Origin: Lineus longissimus | Taxonomy: Eukaryota; Nemertea; Pilidiophora; Heteronemertea; Lineidae | Direction: 5' to 3' | DNA: 60,000 bases | Assembly: GCF_910592395.1 (NCBI RefSeq) | Contig: NC_088314.1 | Coordinates: 3,598,001 to 3,658,000 of the forward strand | Shown here: positions 1 to 13,203 of the stretch, one piece after another | Numbering within the stretch: position 1 is the stretch's first letter | Layout: the number at the start of each line of letters is the position of its first letter | Notes under the pieces: model-generated | Told to the model about the DNA's origin: nothing | What the model saw: the letters and a program-made list of their open reading frames with translations, nothing else | Databases searched by the model: none | Made by a program: the position numbers and the translations under genes

Positions 1-111
1 CTTTACATAAAATGTCTCGTTGTAGCCGAGTGGCAATGATTATCCAGACTAAGTTAAAGAGTCTGTTCGTAGGATGCGCCACTCGGCTGCAACGAGACAT
101 TTTATGGAAAG
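1..111. repeat. Long imperfect hairpin with 34-bp arms, at the window edge
   Basis: Positions 1-34 and 78-111 are inverted copies of each other with two mismatches; the inner 28 bp (7-34 against 78-105) carry one mismatch. The 43-nt loop contains a further 6-bp stem, CAGACT pairing with AGTCTG. The left arm begins at base 1, so it may continue outside the window. A short MITE, a fold-back element or a transcribed hairpin are all possible. No target-site duplication can be judged because the left flank is missing. Confidence 0.75.
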
Positions 112-2059
112 TATTGGCGCCAACGGGAAGTGTAAAACTGCCGTTTTTTCAAGCGATCGAAAAAAAACTATGAAAATGGCCGCCTCATCCCGCCCTCCCG
201 AAGGGGAAAACTGTGAACAGAATTGACCGCCGCTCCAGATTTAATGTAAAAAAATCGATCAAAGTCTCTGAAATGCTTTGAGAGGTCGTTCAGTATCTCA
301 AATAAGACATTTACCACCCGTGGTGCACTAATGAATACAGTGAATGGTCATTTGCATGTTTGATTTCATAGCTGTGTGCCAATCAGAGCTAACTTGGCCC
401 ACTGCCGCGATTCCGGGGACGAATCAATATCTCCTCCTGTAGCATAGCTCAAGTTGTCCTCTCCCGGCTGTGCTTACAAGGAACACTCGGCATGCTAACA
501 TCTCATGTTGTATATATGTATTTTCTGTTAACATCATCAGTCTTTGCAGTGCAGGAACTGGGGAACAGAAGCCAAGACACAGCCTTGATCCTGTCTCTTT
601 TATCAGCCGTAAGTTCGGGACAGTGCAAACCGCTGGTTGTTTCCTTCACCGCACGACAGAGTATATTATTTTTGAACGTTCACGTAGGAAGTCTCGAGGA
701 AAGTGATAATTATGATGTTTAATGCAATTAGTAAGATTATGTCATTGTTGCATCGAACTTCTATTGATAGTTAGGTCTAATGACTTTCATGTTTGCCGTC
801 ATCCTCAGCATCATTGCTACGTTCTCGTCTTTGACATGTAAGTCGCATATTGGTTTCACTGATGAGCCCATTAGTGAAGTGAAAGACGAGACACACTACA
901 TATGTACTGATGAGCACGAAGGCCGTTGATCGTCTGCGCTGACGGTCTTCTTTTATTATTACGCGCTACAGCCAGTTTGAAATCAGGCTTGCTGTCCCAA
1001 TGCCCACACCTATCAAATAACACAGAACGGCAATTGTTACGAATTGTCTGAGTTATAATTGATTTTCTATCAATGCAATGCAATTATGGCCCGCTAAGGG
1101 AAGCTGCACAAGTATTAAAGAAATGTGGCGATTCTGGTTGTCGCGAGGCCTTGCGCGTCAAGACGACCCTTACCGCAGGGTGATGGATGATCTTAAACCG
1201 TTACCTAAACGCATACAGGCCTTGAGGCAAACGCATAGGATTCTCTTAAAGGCCTCATGTTGTGGGATTCATCTTTTCTCTGAAAGTGTTATTGGTCATT
1301 AGTTGGACGGATGTGGCGGTGATGTCAGGAAACAGGTTCTGGTTGAAAAGCTCATCGTCTGCAGCTCAGCAGCCGCGCTATAAGGAATTGGCCGGGGCGG
1401 GTCAGAGCTAAGAGTTGGCCAGAATCTCTCATAACCGATAACGCATTAGCGAACGCTTAATGTCCATTATATGTTCCCATTAACTTTTTAAAACTCGAAT
1501 TATTGGGTTAAGATGGCTCGAGATCATTGTAAGTATATAAATCGGCGCTGGATTTCGACAGTGGTTCCTGGCAAGTCCAACAGCCTATTTGGCAACAACT
1601 GGCAAACGTTTTGTAATAGTTACCACCACGCTTCTTGGTTATCATTTCTCGTATTCTGGCACATCCAACAAAGAAACGCGGGCGGAAAGACTTCCTAAGA
1701 TTGATGTCGTTGCCATATTGGGTGACACTGGCGTGATATTTAATGCAGTCACCCGGCAAGATTAATTGACGAAAACCGTGACCTCACACCCTTTCTCTTG
1801 CGTCACTGACTCTACGATAGGATGGATCTCAGATGCGGGCACATAGATGAAAGTCACTTATACCGTTGGACGACGTTGGAGGCTGGAGGAGAAATCAACC
1901 TCTCAAAGACATACTCGGTTCCAATCTGGCCTCCTGGCCGAAGGTTTGCTCTACAAGTACATTCATAACGGGTTTTATTGGAGAAAAAACACTGACTGCT
2001 CTTTGAGATTGCATGTAGTACATGTAGTATTTCATCCATCATTGCCTATTTGTACAACT
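112..2059. other. No gene recognised
   Basis: Only short open frames in all six readings, none with a recognisable domain, a convincing splice pattern or protein-like composition. The small frames near 470-720 and 1078-1302 overlap others and resemble nothing I know. Confidence 0.6.
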
Positions 2060-2362
2060 TTATAAGATGCAGAGGCTCTTGAGGCTTTCGCATGTTGCCA
2101 CTAGATTGGTGTCTATTGATTCAATCATGCAGAATGACTGACAATCTGAATTGCTTAATGAAAAACCGTTACAAACTGTATTACGCCATATTTGCCGACT
2201 TGGGTCCTCAGTTGAAACAGCTATCACAACATCATTAGGACAGTTTGTTTTACAAGCCATCCTGCAGGACTTAAGAATGTTTTTTTCTGTCGCCGTTTGA
2301 AGACCTGGGTAGTGTTGTCTAATCTGGGTACATTCGGTTTGGGAAGGATTGTCACGGCCTGT
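2060..2362 (-). CDS. Possible terminal exon, cysteine-containing, unrecognised
   Basis: An open frame of about 100 codons on the minus strand, ending at a stop at 2060. Just upstream of position 2362 the minus strand has a pyrimidine-biased stretch ending in TTTACAG, a good splice acceptor. The translated segment has eight cysteines, including a C-x3-C pair, and no hydrophobic segment. I see no matching upstream exon and do not recognise the family. A chance open frame remains the more likely explanation. Confidence 0.12.
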   Translation of the reverse strand, partial: TGRDNPSQTECTQIRQHYPGLQTATEKNILKSCRMACKTNCPNDVVIAVSTEDPSRQIWRNTVCNGFSLSNSDCQSFCMIESIDTNLVATCESLKSLCIL

Positions 2363-2399
2363 AAACATATATACAAAAGGAAAACAGGATTCTGTCTGG

Positions 2400-3875
2400 C
2401 AAAACGATTTTATTTCAATTCAGTATGCTGACATTCGAGCGATATATAGCTTGCATGTACCAATGGGTTTTAAAAACTACGCGCCGCATCCTCAAACCTT
2501 TCAACCCCCGATCTAGGCTATTCACGAAATCTGGCGATTTACAACAAATGTATGTAGTCGTCAGCCTGAGCATCCCCAATACCGCTTATTGATATTTTCA
2601 CAGCACCCGGGCTGTCTTACCACTCCTCAGCACTTCAGAATCAATAAACGTCCCACTACATATCTCATGAAAATATCATACAGAGACGAAGAGCATAATA
2701 TACCAACTACTTGAGAGAACCCCATATTTGTCTACATCTTGTAACAAGCAAATACGTGTACCACGCTCAACAAGCAAAGATATGCTGCAATCTTGCTGTC
2801 AAAAAAGAAGAAAAGCGTCGACGCGCCGACATGAAAGGATTATGAAAAGAAAGACGGCAATGTCTGCTGGATGCTTAGTAGAAACCAACTTTTCTGACAT
2901 TTGCTTGTGAAGTGTTACATCGACAGGGTCTTCATACTAGGATAATCGTTTTTCAACCATTCCTTGCCGAGTTCCGAATGCAGTCAGAAAATGTATGTAA
3001 AGCAAAACCCTTCCCAGCTGATGACGCCTTAGACGAATCCGACGAGTGTTTCATTTCATAGAAGCATCACCTTAGTTCATGATTGGGGATTTTTATCTTC
3101 TTTTCTCTCTGTATCTGGTATCAATTCATGATTATAATGCTCGAGTATGTCAGTTCAGCTAAAGAGTCTGCCATTAAACCAAATACTCTTGACTCATCTT
3201 TCAGTACATCATCGGTTTTATTGCGTTGTTATTTCTGTTTGTCTCCATGATGATTACCAACTTACCATTGTTTTGAGATTGCAGATTACATTAACAATGT
3301 AAAATCCCCTCTCTCTCATTCCTTTCCGTCATGCTGCTTAGATCTTATTTAAAGAAGATTGATTACGAAATTGCATCCTTATGTTAACACGACCAACTGA
3401 TTTATCGCTTTCTTGAGCAGGTGATAAAGAATGCATTCAACTCAATTCAATCAACTCGATTTAATTTTGTCTTGAAGATACTATCGTTATGACAATGAAA
3501 TCATCCTAAAGAAGCATTGTACCACATCTAAGCCAACACAGCAGACGACACAATGTGGCTTTGAATATGAAGCAATAACGAATAATGTGCTGATGATATA
3601 CTTCCTATTTTCATCACCCCAGGTTGCGTTGCTAGTAAGCGAAAAGCATAATCCCCACCCGCGACTGGTGGTTATTGTAAGGTTATTACCAGGGACATTT
3701 ACGCTAGCGTTTATGAGTGAGGCAACCCTTACTCTTGTCATTAACCTTAATCAGTCTATATCTTGATTAAAGAAGTCCCTGAGCGGGATATTGCTTAGCG
3801 AAACCATTAAATGGTGTGAAAATAGACGTGTAGAAGCAGCCCAGGTAGCATTATTGTCTTCTTCTTAACGGGTAT
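2400..3875. other. No gene recognised
   Basis: Ordinary moderately AT-rich sequence. I see no coding pattern, RNA gene or repeat worth naming. Confidence 0.6.
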
Positions 3876-3891
3876 CCCCCCCCCCCCCCCC
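3876..3891. repeat. Poly-C homopolymer (16 C)
   Basis: Sixteen consecutive C residues. Length at such runs is prone to assembly error. The glycine run in the minus-strand open frame here is an artefact of this tract. Confidence 0.95.
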
Positions 3892-5678
3892 AAAGACTTT
3901 TGAACTCAAGCAGTGAATAGGTACATGTAGGTAATCGCTGAAGTTGTGTCTCATCCGCTTGGCCAATGCTGCTTTGAAATATCATTAGCAGTACAAAGTG
4001 CTTTGCAGTGCAATGCAATGTTACATGTACGATCATGCATTACTGTGTGTAGCCCCGGATTGCCTCGCAAGGATGTAACATATTTGTACATTCGCCTTTG
4101 ATACTGACACGGGGAAGATAACTAGGGTAATTTCAAAATACCAAGAGAATGACATTCTGTAAGCTCAATTAGTCATCAGATATTCTGCTTTTTCCCCCTG
4201 CTTGCCGGTGGCACGAGGGACTGACAAACGCTGACGGGCTGCACGGAGACGGTCGTGGGAAGGCAATACTAGTACATGAAGATCAGGTGATGCCTTACAA
4301 GATGGAACAGAGAATCATGTGGACCAGTATCAAACATGACAGGAGATGAACCAATCAGTCAATTACTTCCCTTTGCGAGCATCGTTCGTGTTGCAACCAC
4401 TTTCTCGGGGCATTTTCCGTTTTGAACAGGAGGTGTTGTCAAAAACCTTCCAGCGTTTGGCAGCGCAAATCCCTGGACAAAATAAGCGGACAAAGTTACC
4501 GGTATATATATGTTGTACATAACCACATCAATTCCCCTATGAGATTTGATTGATATGCCGCTTGTTCAAGAGGAAAGGAAATCTAGTCGTTAGGACGTCA
4601 CTGCTTCGTGATGGCACTTACATGTAACATGCCAATCAATGGCTAAAGATACCAGAGCCTAATCAAATTTACCAAACTCCGTCAGAAAAGTGTAATTGGC
4701 ATTGGATGACGTTACATGTACATGTAGGGACTACAGCCTGAAGCTCAGGGTGTTTAATGTTGGTCCCCCGAACACGATTACTATCCTATTGTGGTTAATG
4801 AAGACGATGGTCGAATCATTAGGAGAGATAGCTCCAGGCAGAGCTCTCGTTAAGGCCATTTGGTTGGTTGATCTTGATGAGGAATCAAAGAAGCGGACGT
4901 GTCCAAGTGTTATTTAACCCGTTTACCATCAGACTATGTTAAAAGGAAGGGATGGATTATGATGCCGAAGAGACGTACACTCCTTGTCAAACACAGATTT
5001 CTCTCATGGAAGCTAACCGAAGACGTCATGTATAGCAAGGACGAAGCTGGAAGCGTGATAATTGAGGCGAATATTCTGAACATTTAAACGCTGCCAATGG
5101 CCAATCGAAGACACATTTATGCGCTTTCGCTGCTACTTCCCATGAGGGTTCGAATTTACTGATCCTTATATTCATGTGTGTTAAACGGAATGCCTACATA
5201 TCGCCTATACATATTTTGCTCTTGCTCCTCTGTAATAACGAAATGGAATTAATACGAATTGAAATTGCGCAGCTCAGCTCCAGTGCCAACACTATACTCA
5301 TCGTTCCTTTACACGGTATTGATGGTCACAATCACACTGATTTGGCGGCACATCGACCGATCTAACTAGACGATATTCGGACACAAAGGGATTCATTTGG
5401 CTCATGCCATGCTCTTGAGGCCACCAAGTGTATCTATTCTTCGTATCTTCCATACCAAAGATGACTTGTGACGCCAAGGGAGGCGGCTGTAAATTGATCG
5501 TGGAGAATTATATTTTGCCGTTGGGACCTTCTTGCTCTTGCTATGTGTAGAGGAATGGCAAAATCGAGATGGATAGAAATATTGGTATTCCTGATCAATT
5601 TGATGTCCAAGCATTCAGTTGCCTCTAAATCAATTGACTTTCACTATCACTTGCCGAATTATTCGCTGCAGTTAGCAT
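3892..5678. other. No gene recognised; TACATGTA copies
   Basis: No coding signal. The stretch holds several copies of the palindrome TACATGTA, for example near 3927, 4022, 4618 and 4714. Two adjoining small open frames at 4696-5087 show no recognisable composition. Confidence 0.55.
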
Positions 5679-6023
5679 TCATGGTGATTCATGGGTGCTA
5701 GGTCTTCTTGTCAACAGCCCATTACAATTGAAATTGCCTTTACCGAACCTTGATATGTGTGCTGAACGATTAAGGACCAGGTTACGATTCTCGTTCGTGC
5801 AGATAGTAGAGTTCACCAACCTATAAATGGGTGCTCCTTCAGTCATACTAGGTACGCCTGGTGATAGATCGTGTCCCAGAAGGCCAGCGATTACTTTTAC
5901 TGTATCGATGCCATCTTGCTTCACCAGACGTGATCCATTTGATGAGTCCCATTGTGGCCCCCTAAACTGACAAAGATCCTTTTTACCATTTCGCTTTTTT
6001 TCTTGCATTATTTGCTGGACCAT
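5679..6023 (-). CDS. Unrecognised 114-codon open frame
   Basis: An ATG-initiated minus-strand frame of 114 codons ending in TGA. The first 16 residues are rich in lysine, arginine and glutamine. The rest is polar with two cysteines and no membrane segment. No family is recognised and no supporting splice sites were found. It is listed because it is among the longer ATG-started frames outside the receptor genes. Confidence 0.12.
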   Translation of the reverse strand: MVQQIMQEKKRNGKKDLCQFRGPQWDSSNGSRLVKQDGIDTVKVIAGLLGHDLSPGVPSMTEGAPIYRLVNSTICTNENRNLVLNRSAHISRFGKGNFNCNGLLTRRPSTHESP

Positions 6024-8082
6024 AGAAATTGCATATATTTGGTATAATCTCAGTGTTAATTCTCACGGGTTTTGGGCATGCCAACAACTAACATGTCCAT
6101 TCCAAAGAATAGCCATACAGAATAACTGCTTTTAAGGGGCCAGGGACAGAATACCATGCAACGCCGAACTTATATTCACCTATTTTCTTGAAATACAACC
6201 TGCCAACTGATTCATTGCCTTGAACAGAGCACACATTCCTTTTCACATTTTCTGCCGACATCCTTTGCTAAGATGCTCAAAATAAAACCGACTATAAAAG
6301 GATAGGCTTAAAAAGCGCCAATCAGGAAATAAGGAGTCGATGGCAGAGCTGAGTTTGACGAGTGCAAGCTGCAAAACAACACGTTCGAAACCTCAGCGTT
6401 TCCTCCGAGTAATCTAAGCCCAAACTAAAACGATGGCGATCCTCCAAACCTCATCTCGAATTCCGGCAACCACTTGTGGTACACTCACCTAATCAAATGA
6501 AACCCGGTTCCAGATATCCCGTCCTTATTTTGCAATTTTGTTTTCCTCGAGACGGTTAGCGCTCATTAGATAGTTCTAAACATTTTCCGTGACCAGGTCA
6601 TTGGTATGGATGGCTGGTAGCCAGGGCCCGCGTGCCCCGCTTCATCACCAGACGCCGTATTCTCGGGGAAAGCCACCATCATGGAGATGATTAATGCCTT
6701 GGTTTCTGGCCACATTTTGCGCGGCGGGAGTTAGAAAAAGGGGCGGATTTACCGGCATCAGCAGCGTAGTGATGACCAAATTAGATGGCTTGTGTTGTTT
6801 TATAGGTAACACAGTCATGACAGGTGACGTGGTTGGTTGGCTGTAAACCATGTTGAAATTGGTAGACTTTCCTTTCATGAGTCGGTCACGACTTGACCAC
6901 AAATGATGAAGCATTGAATACTCCAGCCTTTTTTTATTATTTGCGTGACATCAACTTGCAAACAAAATAATTTCTTACTCGAAACCTATTTTTGGAGACC
7001 CTCCATGATCAGCAATACATGTATATGCTTTTTTCCTAAACACGCCATGGCTGCATGCTCATTTTCACGCAATTCCCATTAAAATATTCGATGATAGGCC
7101 TACTGCTCCTACAAATGCAGACGGTACATACATATTGAAGAAAACTTATCATCGCCGACTCTGTCATCGGAAGTCTGAGGAAGGAACGCGGATTCTGAAG
7201 AAAACCAGGAAGTGCGTTTTAAGGAACAAATCGCGCTACGCATATATATTGCTGATCATAGGATGTACATGCATGTACATGTAGCACTGACAAGGACGCT
7301 GATCATCATTCTTGATTTGCACTCATTCTCTATTTGCCCACGTAGGACAAGCCACCTCTACAGTTAAAGTTTGATGCGAATCTGTAACGCATCTTAACGA
7401 ACATGACGAAGGCAATTTCCGCCAAGCATCAACTTATTGCAAAGATTGCAGATCGTCGCAGGATCTCAATATCAATTTTGTGTTTGATATTTTTCTTCTT
7501 GACAATAAAGCTGCCTCACGTGATCGGGCGACTTGAATTCAGTGTTGCACTAATTTTGGTATATGGCTGTGATCAGTAGTTGTTGGTGCAACATGTGTGT
7601 TCATTTCGTTTGATTCAATGAGACACGCGTGAGATTGATGGTGGATGGTTCCAGAAAGAGACCAGCTGCCTCTTACAGATTGGTTTACAATTATTGGTGT
7701 CCTGAGACAGATATTTTCCGCTGAGATACTTTCGTAGAAACTTTCAATGACATGCAGATGAAACGTGTTGGACATACTTACAGAGTAGGTGGCAGCAGAA
7801 CGACGATCTGCTAGTTTTCACCAATTTCCGATAGCGAAATTTTACTGGAACTAACTAATCCCAAAATAGAAACATCCGATTGGTTCAGATCAACTTAGCA
7901 CCCCGGGGAAGCAGAATTCGGCACTTAGTGATTGTGCTACACACCCAGGTTCTACTTTTGAAATTCGTGAATGGAACGGAATCTGCCATTACAAATTTCA
8001 TGACAGTTTTCAAGGGGCGCATTAGACAGTAGCGGGTATCAACGTACAGGAGCAAAGGTTCACGTGTCTGAAATTATCTTTT
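6024..8082. other. No gene recognised; TACATGTA cluster near 7265
   Basis: No convincing coding region. A compact cluster of ACATGTA-type palindromes lies at about 7263-7283. Small open frames at 6645-6914 and 7539-7775 on the minus strand have no recognisable features. Confidence 0.55.
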
Positions 8083-8136
8083 TTGAGGCGCTATACCACA
8101 TACATTGTAGAAGTACATGTAACCCAGGTGCTGCCA

Positions 8137-8334
8137 ATGAAAAAAACCCTGATCGTCATTGGCTTCCTTTTACTGTTACCCAAGGCAACTATGGCTGCAA
8201 GTGGCGTTCTACTGCCTCTCAGTTGGTCATTTAGTGGGCTCGTTCTGGAGGCGATTTGCCACTGCGCGGGTATAGTCATGAATTCATCCGATAGTGTAAC
8301 TAATCACACATTAGTGGCCAGCATATCCGTTTGA
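8137..8334 (+). CDS. Small open frame with signal-peptide-like N-terminus
   Basis: From the ATG at 8137 the frame gives 65 residues. The N-terminus is two lysines, then a run of about ten hydrophobic residues, then an A-x-A type site near residue 20: a textbook signal-peptide shape. The remainder has two cysteines and two N-glycosylation sequons (NSS and NHT). No family is recognised. A chance frame or the first exon of a secreted protein are both possible. Confidence 0.15.
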   Translation: MKKTLIVIGFLLLLPKATMAASGVLLPLSWSFSGLVLEAICHCAGIVMNSSDSVTNHTLVASISV

Positions 8335-9520
8335 GAGTTTTTTAAATCTGGCTAACTATACTTCTCCGTGCAGCTAACAACACAGTGTAGGAGTTGGTTT
8401 CTGATTCATTGGCCGTTGTCCTTCGCCAACTTGAGCAGATAAAATTTCCCGGCTGACCACTGCTCGAGGTCTTCTTGGAATAATTGCATTTGTGGCGTTT
8501 GTGGGCGGTCGATATGCTTCAAACATGTGGATAGATGTAGACTGTACTGGAAGCAAAATTCGGTCCGCCAATGAGCAACCACTGTCTCAACGGGCGATAT
8601 CTTCAAGACCTTTAAAGCTTTAAAGCTTGAAAAGTCACCCGTCAAGCAGGTTTTCCTATCTGCGCTCCAACGAACGCATCATGTTAATCAGTATTCTAAA
8701 GCCGGTGACAAACTTGCGCATGAATCAATTTGAGGGTAATAAATCTTTATTGAGACGCCATGGTTTGATATGCTAGCGTAAACAGCCGATATCGTGAAAT
8801 TGAAATACTGAATTGCTCGTGTAGAGCAATTCAGAGGGATCAAGAGGGAAGCAAACCAAACTATGTAGAAGGCCAGGATGCGTTAGTTATTGGCCACACG
8901 AAAATAGCCACTGGCTGATTTGATTCAAAGAAGAGAATCAGTGCAAAAAGCAACAGTGCCAATGAAAGAGTTCATTCAATGATAAATAAGAAAATTGCAT
9001 TCAGTATTATCACGACGACATCTCCACAACCAAAACAAGTTTATAAGTAGTTACGGCGGGATATCCAAGCTAAAGAATTTCGGCAATGTAAAACTCAATT
9101 TTGGCGAAGACATGGCGATTACATCTCAATCAGGGTTACTAGGGGTTTGGGATTCTCGTTTCACCTGATGAAGCGGTTATTGCCAAGGCTACCGCTGAAG
9201 TATCTTAACAAATGTGGCAGCTTCAGACCCTCGGCCCTGGCCAGTGCACCCCCACTCCTAAAAATGAAGTTTTTAAAGCTTTTCAGCCAATACAAATATG
9301 CAAGATGAGAATCTCATTCGATAGTTTGAAGCATTTATTAAATATCTAACATGTGGGACAGTTGCTGAAGTGGAGTTGACTAGAGCACATGTATTTGCAA
9401 AAACATTGGTATTGACGTGAAGACACAGATTTTTAACGCAGTGTAGTCAGAATGCATAGTGTCTACGTACAAAGGCGATGTTTTGTATGGAGTTGGCACA
9501 GAGGCGAGCTATCTTGCTTC
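8335..9520. other. No gene recognised
   Basis: Nothing coding is visible. The only structure I noted is the short stem-loop near 8808, listed separately. Confidence 0.55.
8808..8834. repeat. Perfect 11-bp stem-loop, 5-nt loop
   Basis: CTGAATTGCTC at 8808-8818 is perfectly complementary to 8824-8834, separated by GTGTA. It is not followed by a T-run and no gene ends here, so no function is assigned. Confidence 0.5.
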
Positions 9521-9565
9521 CTAACAACTATACACAGTGGTCAAAATGCAATATTTCACGTTGCC
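9521..9565. repeat. Dispersed repeat, copy 1
   Basis: A block around AACAACTATACACAGTGG followed by YAAAA and a TTTCAC/TTCAC segment recurs at 13154-13203 in the same orientation. The core is near-identical and the right side is weaker. Probably two copies of one interspersed element; family not identified. Confidence 0.55.
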
Positions 9566-12500
9566 ATTGATACCTAGTTTCTAGACACGACCTCTAACAA
9601 CTGTTGTTGCAGATGCCTTGCGACGATACTGTCAATGATTTATCCTTCAAGTTTCGGACTCTCGGACTTCATCACGAGATTACGCCGGAAAGTTCTTGTA
9701 CGGAGGAAACGACTCGGCAGAATGCTTGCCCTCTTCAGATATCAACTTCAACATCACTTCACAAATGCCACAGACATCTTGTCTTATATTGCTTGTAACT
9801 TTCATAATTCAGTAAGTCCTGTTTACCATAGTATGAAGGTCAGGCGTGCAGACAAATGGTCGGGGATTCTCTTGTACTTCCTATCAATTATTTACACTAT
9901 CATGTGTTATGCGTTCCTGGATGCATGATAACATGCATTCTACCGCCAGTGGCCTCAAAAGAAGATTTCTGAAAACGTTGACAATCAGCTACAAAATTCG
10001 ACTTTACGAAAAGGAACGATAAATTCATGAACGTCTTTTGATCGAAGCGAACCACTTTCTGTCCCTGCCTTCCCGCCGCTACGCAGTATCCCTTCACGCC
10101 GTCGGATAGATAACAACATGATTCCTATTGATAATTCCAGTCGATTTACAATATCATCAGGCTTTCGCTCGGCTTAACACTTATTTCGCTCACCGTTTAT
10201 GATAGACTAGAAAATCTATAAGGCGCGGGAACCCAGCCAGCTCAGAACACTGGCTGGACTTGTTTGTAGAGAATTGGAGTCGGTTTTGGTGTACGCAAAT
10301 CATTATGGTCTATGGACCAAAATCTAGGAGAGGACCGACACTTGAAAGAGATATGCTTCATATATGTTATCATTCCTCGTGTCATTTAGCGACACGTTGG
10401 GCCATCTTTTCTCTGCCTTGTCTTCTTACGGATGTCATGAATGAACTTCAAAAACAAATACGTTGGGTTTGCTCAGTGTTTAAATATAAATCGGAATTTC
10501 CCTCTGGCCTACTTGTAACTATTTATTAAGCAGCTACATATTAACCGTTGATCTGAATAATCAGTCTGAAAGCAGAGTTTATATCAGAAATAGGCGAATA
10601 TTTACACAGAGCCACTTCCCCATCAGTGTAGTGCTTTCTTCTTTATACGATGAGGAACACTGCGGATACTACATTTGGTCAAATCTCCTCTGTCCGGGAG
10701 GATGAAATTTACAAACCCAACGGCAGCTTTTACATCGCTTTCATAGACATGATAGAAGCTAATCCGCCTACGCGTCACCATCTGCCCAAGGCAATTAAAC
10801 CCACTTAACAGAAGTGGATTATCAGTTGATCTCCCTTCATCTCATGGCAAACCATCAATCCACATCCATACCACTTAAGCATTTTTTAATCGAGCAAGGT
10901 CGCCATCAAAATAGGGGTCGATAATTTACTAGCCACCATTAAACCTTTAAACAGCTCCGATAATGTTCCGATAGATTCCGATACCGATCATTTATCTTCT
11001 GGTTGACTTAATTAGTTCTTTTATCGATTTTGTGGCAGTAATGCTCAGTTAGCATCGCGACTGGGGTATTGTCGTTGTCTTTGGTAGATTTCTCCGACAG
11101 CGAAGGCCAGATTCACTAGTGGGAGTGGTTTCCTTCTGCTCTTGCCATAACGACAAAATTGTACTTTGCCCGAGCGGGCTTTTGGTTATGAGTGCAGTTG
11201 GTGAGGACTGGAAGTGTCGGCAAAAGACGATCTCCGCACCAGCGGGTAGTTTGTAATTACCATATAAACACGAGAGTCAAGTGTTGTTTTGCTTTGGCGG
11301 CAACCAAATGGGAAAAATGCTCTTCTAGAATCGGTCCTCTAGGGATGTCTCTCCATTCAGTGCTAAGGTTACGGTTAAGATCCAGGACTGAGTAACAAGA
11401 ACCGTCGTCAGCCACACAGGCAGTAAACAGGTGTCGAGTCCCACACGAGAACCTCCCCCACACGACATACATGTATCCACAAAAGAATCCCCCGCCTTGG
11501 TTCTCTTTATAGCCCCTCTTCATAGATGATCCGGTTCCCTTATCGGTAACGCGATCTCTTTACATCGTTGATACATAAACTATGGTAGCTCTGGTTACCA
11601 GCTTGGGAGGATGTATGTAGGCGTAACATCTGAAGCACCATTTTACAGCCAAATAACTGCTTCTCGTGTATTGACTCAAGATGAAAAAGGTATACAGAAA
11701 ACCTTTTGCTCGAATATTTCCTCAATTTTCGTCGAGCTGCTCTGCCCACTTGATATAAGTGCCTGTAGCTATTTCGGGTAGACAGTGCCAGTTGATATGT
11801 CTAAGATGGTCATACTCATTGTCATACGCTATGGTGTATTTCAGTTTCGTAATGTAATGTAAAACAGCGCTAAAAACATGATTAGATATCCATCTAGCTT
11901 CAAATGTTGGCACTTTCCAAGTTTGTTAAATCTGGCTGAAGTTTTAGCACGAGGTTAAAAAAGACAACATACCAATGTGAAGAAGAACTCATGATTGGCA
12001 TCAAAATGGTACACACCTCTTGCTCGTTCGATATACCCATAACCAAGACATGTCCCTTGTACCAGATCATAAATCCGAACCTCTCCAGAACGTTTCATCC
12101 CAATACAAATCGTGTTTGGGTGAACTCCTCAGATAGACTGGGAATATACTGAACTGGCAACCGACCCCAATGGCACGTACCACAGCAAATATATCAGCGC
12201 AGCCTTCGCGCGTAATCATTACTGACGGCGTTTTTTAGCATGACAAATATTTGTAGTAGAATCGTCTGACATGTCTTGGTAGAATCGCTTTCTTTATGGC
12301 TATGAACTGGAGTTCATGTACCCAGCATGATCAGTTTGTTCACTTCGTTCAATTAGTTCTTGCCACGTTTTATAGTCTAGCTTGAATAGACAAGATTTAC
12401 TTGGATCCCGGTCATAATGAAAACGATTTTTGGATCAATCTGACGAGAAGTTGTATTGACCAGGCGAAGGGGTCATGATTATTCTGTAGGGTAAACCGTT

Positions 12501-13153
12501 TAGCGTCAAATGCCTTGGGGAATTCAAGGCGAGATTCTCGTATTGGTGGACTTTTTTTCTGTTTGTACAAATGTAGCATTACTCTCAATTCCTAATTGGT
12601 GCCGGTATTTTGTGGAATATACGACGCTGTTTTATATCACACGTTTTTCTGCTGTTCCTTTCAGTTAGGATCATTAGTGTTGTTTCACCATTGGTCAGTT
12701 TCAAAGTTTCCGATGGGCTTCTCGGCGTTTCCGTCAGAGATCTTTGGTACAAAAACAGTGATGCTATTTTCGCGACTATTATCTGGAGTTGGCTCTGCTG
12801 TTTGGTCAGGCAGATTGGACATTAAGCTGTGTGTTCTCTCTTGGATGTTATTGCAAGGAAGTTTGTTTGATGACAGCACCAGACCATATAAGCCAGCAGG
12901 GCATAACAAGACGTCTGATTCGGCGATGGCTGAATTGTACTGCGATTCCACGGCAAAATTGGAGAACTGTCAGCAAACCGCCCTCAAATAGTAGTTGTGA
13001 TAACTCTGTGTCGCGTGTAACAGATGAAAACTAAGGAACGCCTAGCTCCGTCATATCAGCTAATGAAAAAAATCATGACGCTGAATTGCGAGGCATCTGC
13101 TTCTGGCAGCCATCAACCATATTTCAGTTCCATGGCGCCCCGTCCTTGAAACT
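9566..13153. other. No gene recognised
   Basis: Open frames here (for example 9635-9928, 10260-10529, 12596-13034 in several overlapping frames) lack domains, consistent splice sites or conserved motifs that I recognise. Confidence 0.5.
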
Positions 13154-13203
13154 TAACAACTATACACAGTGGTTAAAAAGTAATAATTCACTTTTCACTT
13201 TGC
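13154..13203. repeat. Dispersed repeat, copy 2
   Basis: Direct repeat of the block at 9521-9565, sharing AACAACTATACACAGTGG and a diverged continuation. About 3.6 kb separates the two copies. Confidence 0.55.

Noticed and set aside
12596-13034. Gene at 12.6-13.0 kb from three overlapping plus-strand frames
   Set aside because: The three frames overlap in different registers, none has a recognisable domain and no splice pattern favours one.
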